A DNA stretch of 64,000 nucleotides, taken from CALZBJ01 sp945619025. GTDB lineage: Bacteria; Pseudomonadota; Gammaproteobacteria; Cardiobacteriales; Wohlfahrtiimonadaceae. A model generated the notes under the pieces. The model was not told the DNA's origin. It worked only from the letters and a program-made list of their open reading frames with translations, and ran no database searches. Positions within the stretch are counted from its first letter, which is position 1. The number at the start of each line of letters is the position of its first letter. The position numbers and the translations under genes were made by a program. Location of the stretch: assembly GCA_945619025.1 (NCBI GenBank), contig CALZBJ010000003.1:124001-188000 (forward strand), written 5' to 3'. Positions 43,643 through 51,844 of this stretch are shown here, one piece after another.

Positions 43643-44311
43643 CTATTCGTCGGTTTTCTCTTTAAACTGACACTCATTATAAACGACGCAACTTGCGCAG
43701 CGAGGTTTACGCGCGACGCAGGTATAGCGCCCATGGAGAATGAGCCAGTGGTGTGCGTCTAAAATAAACTCTTTTGGAATGCGTTTGACGAGCTTATCTT
43801 CCACTTCACGAACGTTTTTCCCCGGCGCGAGTCCGGTGCGATTAGAGAGGCGGAAAATATGGGTATCCACGGCCATGGTCGGTTTGCCAAACGCAGTATT
43901 TAACACTACATTCGCCGTTTTACGCCCAACGCCGGGAAGCGCCTCGAGCTCTTTACGGGTATCGGGAACGACGCTGTTGTGTTTCTCCACTAAAATTTGG
44001 CAGGTTTTATAGAGATTTTTCGCTTTGGTATTAAAAAGACCGATCGTTTTAATGTATTCACGAATCCCCTCTTCACCGAGTGCTACCATCGCTTCGGGCG
44101 TATTAGCAACTTTAAAAAAAGGACCGGTTGCTTTATTAACACCGACATCGGTCGCTTGCGCGGAAAGTAGGACAGCTACAAGAAGCTCAAAAGTTGAATT
44201 GAAATTAAGCTCGGTAGTGGGTTTGGGGTTTTCGTCGCGAAGACGGGTAAAAAAGGAGATGATCTCCTCTTTATTCATTAAACGTTGATACTCTTTTTTA
44301 GGGGTGGTCAT
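43643..44311 (-). CDS. nth: Endonuclease III
   Basis: DNA glycosylase/AP lyase that removes oxidised pyrimidines. The 222-residue protein has the helix-hairpin-helix 'EALPGVGRKTANVVL' with the catalytic Lys, the Asp of 'MAVDTHIFRL', and a C-terminal 4Fe-4S loop C-x6-C-x2-C-x5-C ('CVARKPRCASCVVYNEC'). An alternative start at residue 12 (MNKEEI) fits the usual N-terminus more closely. It lies 12 bases after the RnfB-like gene, the pairing seen at the end of rnf/rsx operons. Confidence 0.95.
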   Translation of the reverse strand: MTTPKKEYQRLMNKEEIISFFTRLRDENPKPTTELNFNSTFELLVAVLLSAQATDVGVNKATGPFFKVANTPEAMVALGEEGIREYIKTIGLFNTKAKNLYKTCQILVEKHNSVVPDTRKELEALPGVGRKTANVVLNTAFGKPTMAVDTHIFRLSNRTGLAPGKNVREVEDKLVKRIPKEFILDAHHWLILHGRYTCVARKPRCASCVVYNECQFKEKTDE

Positions 44312-44323
44312 AGCGTTTTTAAA

Positions 44324-44974
44324 TTATTTATCGTTAAATTTTTGGCGGGCCATATCGATCAGCGAGAGCATCTCGTGACTACTAACCGGATCGGCAAGCT
44401 CAAGCTCTTCCGCAGGCGGCGTTGTTTCGGTAATGGTTTCGCGTTTTGCCTCTCGGGCTTTGCGCGCATTAAAGCGTTCGCGAGAATAATCGGCGCGTTT
44501 ACGCTGTGCTTCCGTGAGCCCAATCTGTTCAGATAGATCAATCTTATTGGGCAGTTTTTTAATCTCAATGCAATCGAGTGGGCAGGGCGGAATGCAGAGC
44601 TCGCACCCGGTACATTCAGATTCGATAATTTGATGCATCATTCGGCGCGTGCCGACAATGGCATCAACGGGGCACGCGATCAGGCATTTCGCGCACCCAA
44701 TGCAAAGACTCTCATCAACGTACGCAACTTGAGGCGTTTTATATTCCCCACAACTTAAATCAAGCGGAATCAGCTCACGATCGAGCACTTTTGCGAGCGC
44801 TTTTAATACAGGCTCGCCTCCGGGAGGACAGCGATTATACTCCGCTTCACCGCTTGCAACCGCTGTAGCGTAGGCGTAACAGCCCTGAAATCCGCACTGC
44901 TCACATTGAGTTTGTGGCAATTCGGCATCGATTTTTTCAATCAGCGAAGTGGCTGATAATTCTCTTTGCACCAT
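44324..44974 (-). CDS. RnfB-like iron-sulfur protein (soluble form without membrane helix)
   Basis: A 216-residue ferredoxin-type electron carrier. Domains: a 4Fe-4S domain of the Rnf type ('CEQCGFQGCYAYATAVA...NRCPPGG'), then two 4Fe-4S clusters with 'CIGCAKCLIACP' and 'CTGCELCIPPCP', and an Arg/Lys-rich C-terminal helix. Classical RnfB/RsxB begins with a membrane helix, which is absent here: the protein starts directly with 'MVQRELSATSLIEKIDAELP'. No other rnf/rsx gene is present. The pair with nth recalls the rsx-nth operon and suggests a role in supplying electrons, perhaps to Fe-S or redox-regulated proteins, but this is inference. Confidence 0.85.
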   Translation of the reverse strand: MVQRELSATSLIEKIDAELPQTQCEQCGFQGCYAYATAVASGEAEYNRCPPGGEPVLKALAKVLDRELIPLDLSCGEYKTPQVAYVDESLCIGCAKCLIACPVDAIVGTRRMMHQIIESECTGCELCIPPCPLDCIEIKKLPNKIDLSEQIGLTEAQRKRADYSRERFNARKAREAKRETITETTPPAEELELADPVSSHEMLSLIDMARQKFNDK

Positions 44975-45004
44975 GAAATCTTTATTGATAAATGTTGGAC
45001 TAAA

Positions 45005-45334
45005 TTAGTAACAAGGTTGGCTCGGCGGAGCGACATCGCACCGGCTACAAAAGTTCGGATTTTGCGGATTAGGGTCGAGATAATTTTCACACACGCCCCA
45101 TTTTCCCACCGGCAATTTATCGCGCTGTACGGTTTGATTATCAAGATGCGATTTATCGCACTTCCAGACCTGATAACAGACGGGATACTCTTTAACCGGT
45201 GCGCCGAGCATAATCCAGCGCCCATATTCATGCTCTTTTTTCTGTAACGGAATGGAAAACTGATCGAGCTCATCGGCGAGCGCGGCAGTCCCTAATCCCA
45301 ACAGCAATAAACCTATCATAAATAGATGACGCAT
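45005..45334 (-). CDS. Small exported Cys-rich protein of unknown function
   Basis: A 109-residue protein with a clear signal peptide (residues ~1-20, cleavage after 'ALA'). The mature part is hydrophilic and has six cysteines arranged 'VCYQVWKC', 'GVCENY' and 'FCSRCDVAPPSQPC', which suggests disulfides or metal binding in the periplasm. It contains Trp and Tyr-rich surfaces ('YGRWIMLG'). I do not recognise the family. It lies upstream of the RnfB-like gene in the same direction, so they could share a transcript. Confidence 0.65.
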   Translation of the reverse strand: MRHLFMIGLLLLGLGTAALADELDQFSIPLQKKEHEYGRWIMLGAPVKEYPVCYQVWKCDKSHLDNQTVQRDKLPVGKWGVCENYLDPNPQNPNFCSRCDVAPPSQPCY

Positions 45335-45467
45335 AGCGAAATGATCCGTCGATAATGAAAAATAAATAGAGGGTCTATTCTAAGCGATTTTGCAAAAAAA
45401 ATCTTGCCTATTGGGGGATATAGGCGTTTTAAGATCAAGAAAAGAGAGGCTTTTTACCAGGTGAGTT

Positions 45468-45476
45468 TGGTATAAT
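45468..45476 (+). promoter_or_regulatory. Extended -10 promoter for the PerM-type gene
   Basis: TGGTATAAT, a perfect extended -10 (TGn-TATAAT), ends 43 bases before the ATG at 45520. No good -35 element is visible. Confidence 0.55.
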
Positions 45477-45519
45477 CGAAATACTTTTTTATATTAATCA
45501 AATGCTTTTGGAGACCTGT

Positions 45520-46614
45520 ATGGATTTTAAAGCGCTCAATCGTCAAATCGTGATTTGGCTTGGAATTATCGTCGCGGTATACCTCGTGTATCGCCTCTCC
45601 TCCGTGCTCACTCCATTTCTGATCTCGTTTGGACTTGCCTATTTGGCAAATCCCTTAATTAATAAGATTCAATCAAAACGCATTTCACGAACGCTTGCGG
45701 TTTCGATCGTATTTGCGCTCATTGTGCTCGTGATCTTAATTATTTTATTGATCGCCATTCCGGTCTTGATTAATCAGGTGGTGAGCCTAATTCAGGACAT
45801 TCCGCATTACTATGCATGGCTTCAGGAAAATCTCTTTCCGAAAATTGAGGCGCTCTTTGCCACCGATCTCTTTATGGAAAATCAAGCGTCGATCAAAGAG
45901 GCCTTTGGCAGTAGTGTTCCCTTTCTTAAAAATTTAAGCACCCAATTGATGAGTAAACTTGGATCATCAACGCTGGCGGTGGTCGGTTTTATTGCGAGCA
46001 TTGTGCTGATTCCGATGCTGAGCTTTTACATTATGCGCGACTGGGAGCCGATCTCAAAATCGTTTGAATCGCTCATTCCGCGCCGCTATTCGCCGATGGT
46101 GCTCAATTTTTTAGAGGAATCAAACGAGATGCTCAGCAGTTTTCTGCGGGGGCAATTTTCGGTGATGCTGGCGCTTGCGGCGGTTTATAGCATTGGGCTT
46201 TCTATCGTTGGGCTTGAATATGGCGTGTTAATCGGGGTAACGGCCGGGCTGATTAGCTTTATTCCCTATCTTGGGGCGAGTACCGGGATTGTGATTGCGC
46301 TCTTGGTGGCGTGGTTCCAGTTCGATGGTGCGTGGCTTAATTTAGTCTTTGTGGGGGTTGTTTTTGGGATCGGGCAAGCCCTTGAAAGCTTCTTTTTAAC
46401 GCCGGTCTTAATTGGCGATAAGCTCGGCATGCACCCGATTGCCGTGGTCTTTGCGCTGATGGTTGGCGGATCGCTCTTTGGCTTTTTTGGTATTTTATTA
46501 GCGCTGCCTGCGTGCGCGGTTTTAATGGTGGCCCTTCGAAAACTCTATCAGCGTTATACCCGAAGTGATTTCTATCTGGGAAAACGCTTAGAGCACAAAC
46601 CGGATGCGGAATAA
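45520..46614 (+). CDS. AI-2E family transporter/PerM-type permease
   Basis: A 364-residue inner-membrane protein with about seven to eight helices. Family features: the N-terminal helix pair, a central 'SSFLRGQFSVMLALAAVYSIGLSIVG' and 'GLISFIPYLGASTGIVIALL', the 'LESFFLTPVLIGDKLGMHPIAVVFALMVGG' region, all typical of the AI-2E/PerM (UPF0118) family. The name comes from a proposed autoinducer-2 exporter; related members export other small molecules or act in Na+/H+ exchange. The frame opens at 45502, but the ATG at 45520 follows a GGAG ribosome-binding site. Confidence 0.88.
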   Translation: MDFKALNRQIVIWLGIIVAVYLVYRLSSVLTPFLISFGLAYLANPLINKIQSKRISRTLAVSIVFALIVLVILIILLIAIPVLINQVVSLIQDIPHYYAWLQENLFPKIEALFATDLFMENQASIKEAFGSSVPFLKNLSTQLMSKLGSSTLAVVGFIASIVLIPMLSFYIMRDWEPISKSFESLIPRRYSPMVLNFLEESNEMLSSFLRGQFSVMLALAAVYSIGLSIVGLEYGVLIGVTAGLISFIPYLGASTGIVIALLVAWFQFDGAWLNLVFVGVVFGIGQALESFFLTPVLIGDKLGMHPIAVVFALMVGGSLFGFFGILLALPACAVLMVALRKLYQRYTRSDFYLGKRLEHKPDAE

Positions 46615-46625
46615 TCGTGAATCTT

Positions 46626-46656
46626 AATAAAGCACTCCGAGTGTGAGTGCTTTATT
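46626..46656 (+). terminator. Terminator-like hairpin after the PerM-type gene
   Basis: A perfect 12-bp stem (AATAAAGCACTC with GAGTGCTTTATT) and a 7-base loop. The T-rich part is within the stem, so strength is uncertain. Confidence 0.6.
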
Positions 46657-46905
46657 GTGACACTTCATAGAGTTGCATGCAGGTAGTTTAACGAAAAAGG
46701 GGTTTAAAAATAGGATTTTCCATAGAAAATCGCTCAAAAAGTTGAGTAAAAAGCACGCAAAGATACGCAAAAAATTTGTTTTATTAAATAAAATATGGTT
46801 TATATAGAGTCGTAACAAAAATAAACTACAAAATAAATACAACGTTTCAAACCAAAAACAGAATTATAAAAATTATAATAATCACAAAAATAGGGGGATA
46901 TTTCT
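46657..46905. other. AT-rich intergenic region before the YkvI-type gene
   Basis: Very AT-rich sequence with many A-runs that precedes a GTG-started transporter gene. A promoter and UP-element-like A-tracts are likely, but no hexamer pair stands out. A 72-codon frame on the minus strand (46624-46842) overlaps the hairpin and looks like chance. Confidence 0.4.
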
Positions 46906-48000
46906 GTGTTTAAGATCATTCAAATGGCGTTCGCCTTTGTTGGCGTAATCGTTGGGGCAGGCTTTGCCTCGGGACAAGAGATTTTACAATATTTCACCAG
47001 TTTCGGCACAATGGGAACCTTGGGCGCAATTGTCGCAACCGGGCTATTTGCCTATCTTGGGATGATGTTGATGAAGATGGGAAGCCGTCTTCGCGCAACG
47101 TCACACGATGATGCGATTTATCGTTTAAGCGGTAAGTTTATGGGCGTTGCCGTGGACTACATTATTATCTTCACCCTCTTTGGTGTGGGCGTTGTCATGG
47201 TGGCGGGCGCGGGCAGTATGCTCAATCAGCAATATGGCGTTCCAGGCTGGGTCGGTAGCTTAATTATGACGCTTCTTGTAGTGTCGACAGTTTTGCTTCC
47301 CATCAATCGTGTAATTACATTAATTGGTGCAATCACGCCATTTTTAATCTTAGCGTTAGCGATCATCAGTGCGTATAGCTTATTTAGCAATCATGCGCCG
47401 ATTTCTGAGCTTGAGCCAATTGCAACTTCTGTAGAGAGTTCACTTCCGAATTGGTTTATTTCAGCGGTAAACTACGTATCGTTTAATACGGCGGTAGGGG
47501 CTGGAATGGCATTAGTTATGGGTGGTAGCGAGAAAAATGAAAAAATCGCAACGTGGGGCGGCCTGTTAGGCGGTCTTGGTATCGGGGTATTAATCATCGT
47601 TGCGCATTACGCGATCTTCCTTAAAATCGAAGATGTGAAAGATGTGGGATTACCGCTGCTTAAAATCATCCAAGATTTATCACCAGTGTTAGGCATTTTA
47701 ATGACTGTGGTACTTTTCGGCATGATCTATAACACAGGCGTTGCGATGTACTACGCATTTGTTGCACGTTTCACCCAGATGCAGACCAAGCGTTCTTACA
47801 TCTTCGCTGCGATCACGGGCCTTGTAGGATTCGTGGCGAGCTTTGCAGGATTCACGAAGTTAGTTGCCTACTTCTACCCATTAATTGGTTACTTAGGCTT
47901 ACTCTTAATCGCGATCTTGATCATTGCACCGTTTAAAATTAAGAAAAACAATGATGCGAAAGCACCAAGCTACACATTTTCAGACTCAACAGCTTCATAA
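46906..48000 (+). CDS. YkvI family putative amino-acid transporter (LeuT-fold)
   Basis: A 364-residue inner-membrane protein with about ten helices. The opening 'MAFAFVGVIVGAGFASGQEILQYF' with Gly-rich first helix is diagnostic of the COG3949/YkvI family, related to the amino-acid/Na+ symporter superfamily. A second conserved part is 'NYVSFNTAVGAGMALVMGG'. The substrate is unknown. The start is GTG at 46906 with a GGGGG ribosome-binding site; the last ~20 residues are polar. It is transcribed alone and ends at the terminator at 48042. Confidence 0.82.
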   Translation: MFKIIQMAFAFVGVIVGAGFASGQEILQYFTSFGTMGTLGAIVATGLFAYLGMMLMKMGSRLRATSHDDAIYRLSGKFMGVAVDYIIIFTLFGVGVVMVAGAGSMLNQQYGVPGWVGSLIMTLLVVSTVLLPINRVITLIGAITPFLILALAIISAYSLFSNHAPISELEPIATSVESSLPNWFISAVNYVSFNTAVGAGMALVMGGSEKNEKIATWGGLLGGLGIGVLIIVAHYAIFLKIEDVKDVGLPLLKIIQDLSPVLGILMTVVLFGMIYNTGVAMYYAFVARFTQMQTKRSYIFAAITGLVGFVASFAGFTKLVAYFYPLIGYLGLLLIAILIIAPFKIKKNNDAKAPSYTFSDSTAS

Positions 48001-48041
48001 GTTTGACGCGTTAAGTTAGTAAGATTTAGATTTAGTTAGAG

Positions 48042-48083
48042 CCGCTCTTTTAAGATCGTAATGATCGAAAGGGCGGTTTTTTT
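48042..48083 (+). terminator. Rho-independent terminator after the YkvI-type gene
   Basis: CCGCTCTTTT pairs with AAAGGGCGG (with a small internal bulge and an inner GATC/GATC stem) and is followed by a run of seven T. Confidence 0.85.
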
Positions 48084-48098
48084 ATTGCTTGTAGAATT

Positions 48099-48707
48099 TT
48101 ATGGATGACATTGTTGATCACTCGCTTCTAAGCGCGGCACGCCAAAAACATTAATATAGATCATCATCTTCGTTTGCGAGTTTGCGCAGAGGGTAAAGCG
48201 CCCGTTCGGAAGTCCCGTTCCTTGGGTTTTTCCCATGCGTCTTAGTGGGGCAATGGAAAGACCTTGCGCGATATTGCGATTGGGATTAATGGTGAGGTTT
48301 TTGGGTGACTTAATTAGCTCAGTTACGCGAATGATTGAGGCATCACTGGGCGACCATGTGGCATCATCATCGAAAAAGAGGAGCCAGCCGTCTGCCCAAT
48401 GTTGAGGATTATCGCTACAGTGGGTTTGATTGATGGTGGGGCAGATGGAGATCGAGCGTTTGTGGTGATTGGCAAGCTGTTTGGCGTAGTTGAGATCGTC
48501 AAAAAGCGTATGCACCGTGCGTTTAAATCGATTACGTTCGAGTGCTTGATAATAGGAGGGGATTGAAAAGGTGAGAAGAATGGAAAAGATGAGCAATCCC
48601 ACCGTAACTTCAAGCAAGGTTGCGCCGACAGGAATGTTTGAAGTCACACAAGGGTGAGATTGCTCAAAACGCCGATGATGCTCGCTATGAGGGAGGAGTG
48701 GTATCAT
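48099..48707 (-). CDS. FimT/GspH-like minor pseudopilin
   Basis: A 202-residue prepilin-like protein. After a hydrophilic leader comes 'G-ATLLEVTVGLLIFSILLTF', a class III prepilin site with the conserved Glu at position +5, followed by the GspH/FimT type C-terminal domain ('RFTLCANSQTKMM' near the end). FimT in other gammaproteobacteria binds DNA during natural transformation. The leader is long (28 residues) if the ATG at 48707 is used; a GTG ('GTG ACT TCA AAC') would give a more usual leader of about 8 residues. It is adjacent to a comEA gene transcribed in the same direction (16 bases apart), supporting a role in DNA uptake. Confidence 0.75.
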   Translation of the reverse strand: MIPLLPHSEHHRRFEQSHPCVTSNIPVGATLLEVTVGLLIFSILLTFSIPSYYQALERNRFKRTVHTLFDDLNYAKQLANHHKRSISICPTINQTHCSDNPQHWADGWLLFFDDDATWSPSDASIIRVTELIKSPKNLTINPNRNIAQGLSIAPLRRMGKTQGTGLPNGRFTLCANSQTKMMIYINVFGVPRLEASDQQCHP

Positions 48708-48722
48708 CTGCGTAAGGGAGAA

Positions 48723-49064
48723 TTATGCGCCCGATTGCGCGTCAAGATTCGCTTTAGAGGATTCTTTTTTAGCCGCTTTTTTGGCGTCTTTCGAAGTGGC
48801 TGTTTCATTGGATTCAATGACAACCTCATCTTTAATACCCGCAAAAATTGCAGGCCCAATGCCTTTCACGTTGAGAAGCTCATCAACGGATTTAAAGGGC
48901 GACTCGTTGCGATAGTCAATAATCGCTTCCGCACGGGTGTCACCGATGCCTTTGAGAAGGGTTAATTCTGCTTTGGTGGCTCGATTAAGATCGATGGGGT
49001 GGGCAAAGATAAATTGCAAAGAGAGCGCAATCAGTAGAGAAAGACGGGCAAAAAGACGAACCAT
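48723..49064 (-). CDS. comEA: ComEA family helix-hairpin-helix DNA-uptake protein
   Basis: A 113-residue exported protein: signal peptide (~1-21, ending 'IFA'), then one tandem helix-hairpin-helix domain with 'DLNRATKAELTLLKGIGDTRAEAII' and 'LLNVKGIGPAIFAGI', then a charged Lys/Glu/Ser-rich low-complexity tail. ComEA binds incoming double-stranded DNA in the periplasm and pulls it in. AAGGAG precedes the ATG. Its partner gene here is a FimT-like pseudopilin. Confidence 0.88.
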   Translation of the reverse strand: MVRLFARLSLLIALSLQFIFAHPIDLNRATKAELTLLKGIGDTRAEAIIDYRNESPFKSVDELLNVKGIGPAIFAGIKDEVVIESNETATSKDAKKAAKKESSKANLDAQSGA

Positions 49065-49116
49065 AATAGACTCCTTAATAATTTAATTGCTGTGTTGTAA
49101 TAAATCCTATGAAAGA

Positions 49117-49144
49117 AAACGCCCTATCAAAAGAGAGGGCGTTT
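49117..49144 (-). terminator. Rho-independent terminator after scpA
   Basis: On the minus strand AAACGCCCT (49144-49136) pairs with AGGGCGTTT (49125-49117) and is followed by TCTTTC. It lies ~130 bases after the scpA stop codon. Confidence 0.65.
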
Positions 49145-49223
49145 GGATTGTTATTTGATGGATTTATATTGAATGCTATACGAGCGAATCAATATGAAAA
49201 ACATCGTAACACAAAAATTAAAT

Positions 49224-49253
49224 AAATCAATAAAATCATATAGTTATTGATTT
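49224..49253. repeat. AT-rich perfect inverted repeat downstream of scpA
   Basis: AAATCAATAA (49224-49233) and TTATTGATTT (49244-49253) form a perfect 10-bp inverted repeat with a 10-base spacer, ~20 bases past the scpA stop. It could be an mRNA 3' stem or a protein-binding site. Confidence 0.5.
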
Positions 49254-49274
49254 TATCAATTCTCGGATTGTGCT

Positions 49275-50141
49275 TTATGATACTTCTGCAGTAAAGAGTG
49301 GCGCTTCATTTGCGGCACTCTTTTTACGCTCGTAGGGACGAATGTGGATCGTATCGTAAGCATCATTTTGCTCGAGCGCGATGATCTGTTTTCGCGTCAG
49401 TTCCAAAATCGCTAAAAACGAGATGGTAATGCCGTAGCGCCCCTCTTCAGGATCAAAAAGTGCCTCAAAGGTACATTCGCGTGCGCTAGTGATGCGTTCC
49501 ACAATCGCGGACATGCGTTCATGAACGGAGATGCGCTCGCGGGTTACCGTATGGCTCTTTTTAAGCTCGGCGCGTTTGAGCAGCTTTTCGAGAGCGTAGA
49601 CAAGATCGTGCAGCGCAACCGTTGGCGGCGGCGTTGAGAGATTAAGCGGCGGGAGCTCTGGCTCAATAAGATGAATATCTCGATCAAGGCGGGGCATCTC
49701 GTGAAGCTCATGGGCTACCTGTTTATAGCGCGCGTAAATTTGTAGCCGTTTAATCAGCTCTAAACGGGGATCTTCTTCAATCTCATCGTCTTCAGCGGAG
49801 GGCGGTTTTGGCAGTAAAATTCGGGATTTAATCTCCGCAAGCCACGCCGCCATCACCAAATATTCGGTGGCAAGTTCAAAGCGGTTTTTCTCAATATATT
49901 CGATATATTCCATATATTGCGTCGTGATTTCTGCAATGGGAATGTCGAGAATATCGAAATTATTTTTCCGAATCAGATGAAGAAGGAGGTCTAACGGGCC
50001 GGCAAATTCATCAAGCCAAACCTCAAGTGCATCGGGCGGAATAAAAAGGTCGAGCGGCTTTTCAACCGGCTCGCCCTTAAATATGGCCTGATTATCCTCA
50101 AGTACCTCGATGGAATCGGTGCTATGAGTCAGATTAGACAA
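49275..50141 (-). CDS. scpA: Segregation and condensation protein A
   Basis: Kleisin subunit that bridges SMC heads with ScpB in bacterial condensin. The 288-residue protein shows the N-terminal 'EFAGPLDLLLHLIRKNNFDILDIPIAEIT' motif characteristic of ScpA (given by its first and central parts) and the C-terminal winged-helix region ending 'LELTRKQIIALEQ'. The N-terminus is extended by ~40 residues. It overlaps trpS by 8 bases at its start. scpB, which usually follows, is not present; comEA is the next gene. Confidence 0.93.
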   Translation of the reverse strand: MSNLTHSTDSIEVLEDNQAIFKGEPVEKPLDLFIPPDALEVWLDEFAGPLDLLLHLIRKNNFDILDIPIAEITTQYMEYIEYIEKNRFELATEYLVMAAWLAEIKSRILLPKPPSAEDDEIEEDPRLELIKRLQIYARYKQVAHELHEMPRLDRDIHLIEPELPPLNLSTPPPTVALHDLVYALEKLLKRAELKKSHTVTRERISVHERMSAIVERITSARECTFEALFDPEEGRYGITISFLAILELTRKQIIALEQNDAYDTIHIRPYERKKSAANEAPLFTAEVS

Positions 50142-51141
50142 AGTTGCGTAACCCCACCATCGCTTTCAGATCGGCTAATACTTTAGACGCTCGCTCGCGG
50201 GCGCGCTCGGCACCATTTTGGAGGATTTTTTCCACTTCCGCAGGATTTGCAAGAAGTTCCTCATAACGCTCACGGGGCTCTTTTAATTCATTATTTAAGA
50301 GCTCAAAAAGCATCTGTTTCATCTCGCCCCACGCAATTCCATCAGCATAGGCTTGACGAATCTCGGCGGTTTGCTCCGGCGTTGCAAAGGCTTTATAGAT
50401 CTCAAACAGATGCGATGTATCCGGGTCTTTCGGCTCACCGGGTTCAAGGGAGTTGGTGACGATGCGCATAATGGATTTGCGCAGCTTTTTCTCAGGGAGG
50501 AAGAGCGGAATGGTATTATTGTAGCTCTTACTCATTTTACGCCCATCAAGGCCAGGAAGAATCGCGGTATTCTCTTCGACTTTCGCTTCCGGCAGCACAA
50601 AATATTCATTGCCATAGATATGATTAAAACGTTGGGCGATATCGCGCGCCATCTCAACGTGTTGAATCTGGTCGCGGCCAACCGGAACATAGTGCGCATT
50701 AAAGGTGATAATATCCGCCGCCATTAAAACCGGATAGGAGAAAAGCCCCATAGTGACGCCTTTATCGGGGTCTTGACCACTTTCGGTATTTTCATCGACC
50801 GATGCTTTATAGGCGTGCGCACGATTCATCAACCCTTTTGCGGTGACGCAGTTAAGCAGCCACATAATTTGTGGGATCTCAGGGATGTCCGACTGGCGAT
50901 AAAACACCGCTTTATCGGTATCAAGACCGAGGGCAAGCCACGTTGCAGCGATCGCATTACGGGACTCAAAGACGCGCTCAGGGTCTTGGCATTTAATGAG
51001 GGCATGAAGATCCGCTAAGAAGAAATAAGAATGATCATGCGTTTGGCTCATCTCGATTGCAGGACGAATCGCTCCGGCGTAGTTACCCAGATGAGGAATC
51101 CCAGTGGTTGTAATTCCGGTCAGAACCGTTTTATGTTGCAT
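50134..51141 (-). CDS. trpS: Tryptophanyl-tRNA synthetase
   Basis: Class I aminoacyl-tRNA synthetase for tryptophan. The 335-residue protein shows the HIGH-type motif 'GIPHLGNY' (14-21) and 'KMSKSYNN' near residue 200, which mark class I. 'DLHALI', 'GRDQIQHVEM' are also typical. AAGGA precedes the ATG. The stop overlaps the scpA start, and the order trpS-scpA is common in gammaproteobacteria. Confidence 0.96.
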   Translation of the reverse strand: MQHKTVLTGITTTGIPHLGNYAGAIRPAIEMSQTHDHSYFFLADLHALIKCQDPERVFESRNAIAATWLALGLDTDKAVFYRQSDIPEIPQIMWLLNCVTAKGLMNRAHAYKASVDENTESGQDPDKGVTMGLFSYPVLMAADIITFNAHYVPVGRDQIQHVEMARDIAQRFNHIYGNEYFVLPEAKVEENTAILPGLDGRKMSKSYNNTIPLFLPEKKLRKSIMRIVTNSLEPGEPKDPDTSHLFEIYKAFATPEQTAEIRQAYADGIAWGEMKQMLFELLNNELKEPRERYEELLANPAEVEKILQNGAERARERASKVLADLKAMVGLRNFV

Positions 51142-51149
51142 AATGTTCC

Positions 51150-51815
51150 TTAAAAAAGAAGTGAAAAGAAAGAGATAATGACGTTGGTGATTCCCGCTGA
51201 AATCATCCCGATCGGGAGGATATTAAAGAATACCAGCGCCATTAAAATATAGATGCCGTAGGGCTCAATTTTCCGATAGACTTGTTCAGCCTCGTACGAG
51301 AGCCAGTTACGCAAAATGTGGCTTCCATCAAGGGGTGGAAGCGGAATGAGGTTAAAGACGGCCAGAATCACATTGATATAGATTCCGAAAAATGCCATCT
51401 GAGAGAGCGCCGATGAAGTAGAGATAGACTCCCCTGAATCATTCATTGAAACTTTAAACGCGATCACAAAGATCAGCCCCCAGATGAGCGCCATCAATAG
51501 GTTTGAAAGAGGCCCCGCGGCGGAAACGATCGTATCATCGCGCTTAATATTTTTAAAATTCCGCAGATTGACCGGAACGGGGCGTGCCCAGCCAAATAAA
51601 AATGATCCGCCCGTTAAAAACCAGAGTAAAACAGGCACGGCAATGGTGCCGACAGGATCGATATGGGAGAGCGGATTGAGCGTGACGCGGCCTTGTGCGT
51701 AGGCGGTGTTATCCCCGAGTTTATGAGCGCTCCATGCGTGTGCCGCTTCGTGAAAGCAGATCGCCATAACGAGCGGAAATAGCATGAGTAAAAAGCTAAA
51801 TAGATTGAATTCCAT
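51150..51815 (-). CDS. Site-2 protease family (M50) membrane metalloprotease
   Basis: A 221-residue intramembrane zinc metalloprotease of the short M50 type, with about five or six helices. The zinc motif 'HEAAHAW' (HExxH) lies in the first helix region and the third ligand motif 'LPPLDGSHIL' in a later helix. These short members differ from RseP in lacking PDZ domains. The frame opens at a GTG (51821), but the ATG at 51815 is better spaced from AAAGGAG. It is 8 bases upstream of trpS. Confidence 0.9.
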   Translation of the reverse strand: MEFNLFSFLLMLFPLVMAICFHEAAHAWSAHKLGDNTAYAQGRVTLNPLSHIDPVGTIAVPVLLWFLTGGSFLFGWARPVPVNLRNFKNIKRDDTIVSAAGPLSNLLMALIWGLIFVIAFKVSMNDSGESISTSSALSQMAFFGIYINVILAVFNLIPLPPLDGSHILRNWLSYEAEQVYRKIEPYGIYILMALVFFNILPIGMISAGITNVIISFFSLLF

Positions 51816-51844
51816 CGACACTCCTTTGCGGTTAATCGTTCCTA

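Noticed and set aside
46624..46842. 72-codon minus-strand frame rich in Leu and Phe
   Set aside because: It covers a hairpin and AT-rich intergenic sequence, lacks a ribosome-binding site and looks like chance translation of A-rich DNA.
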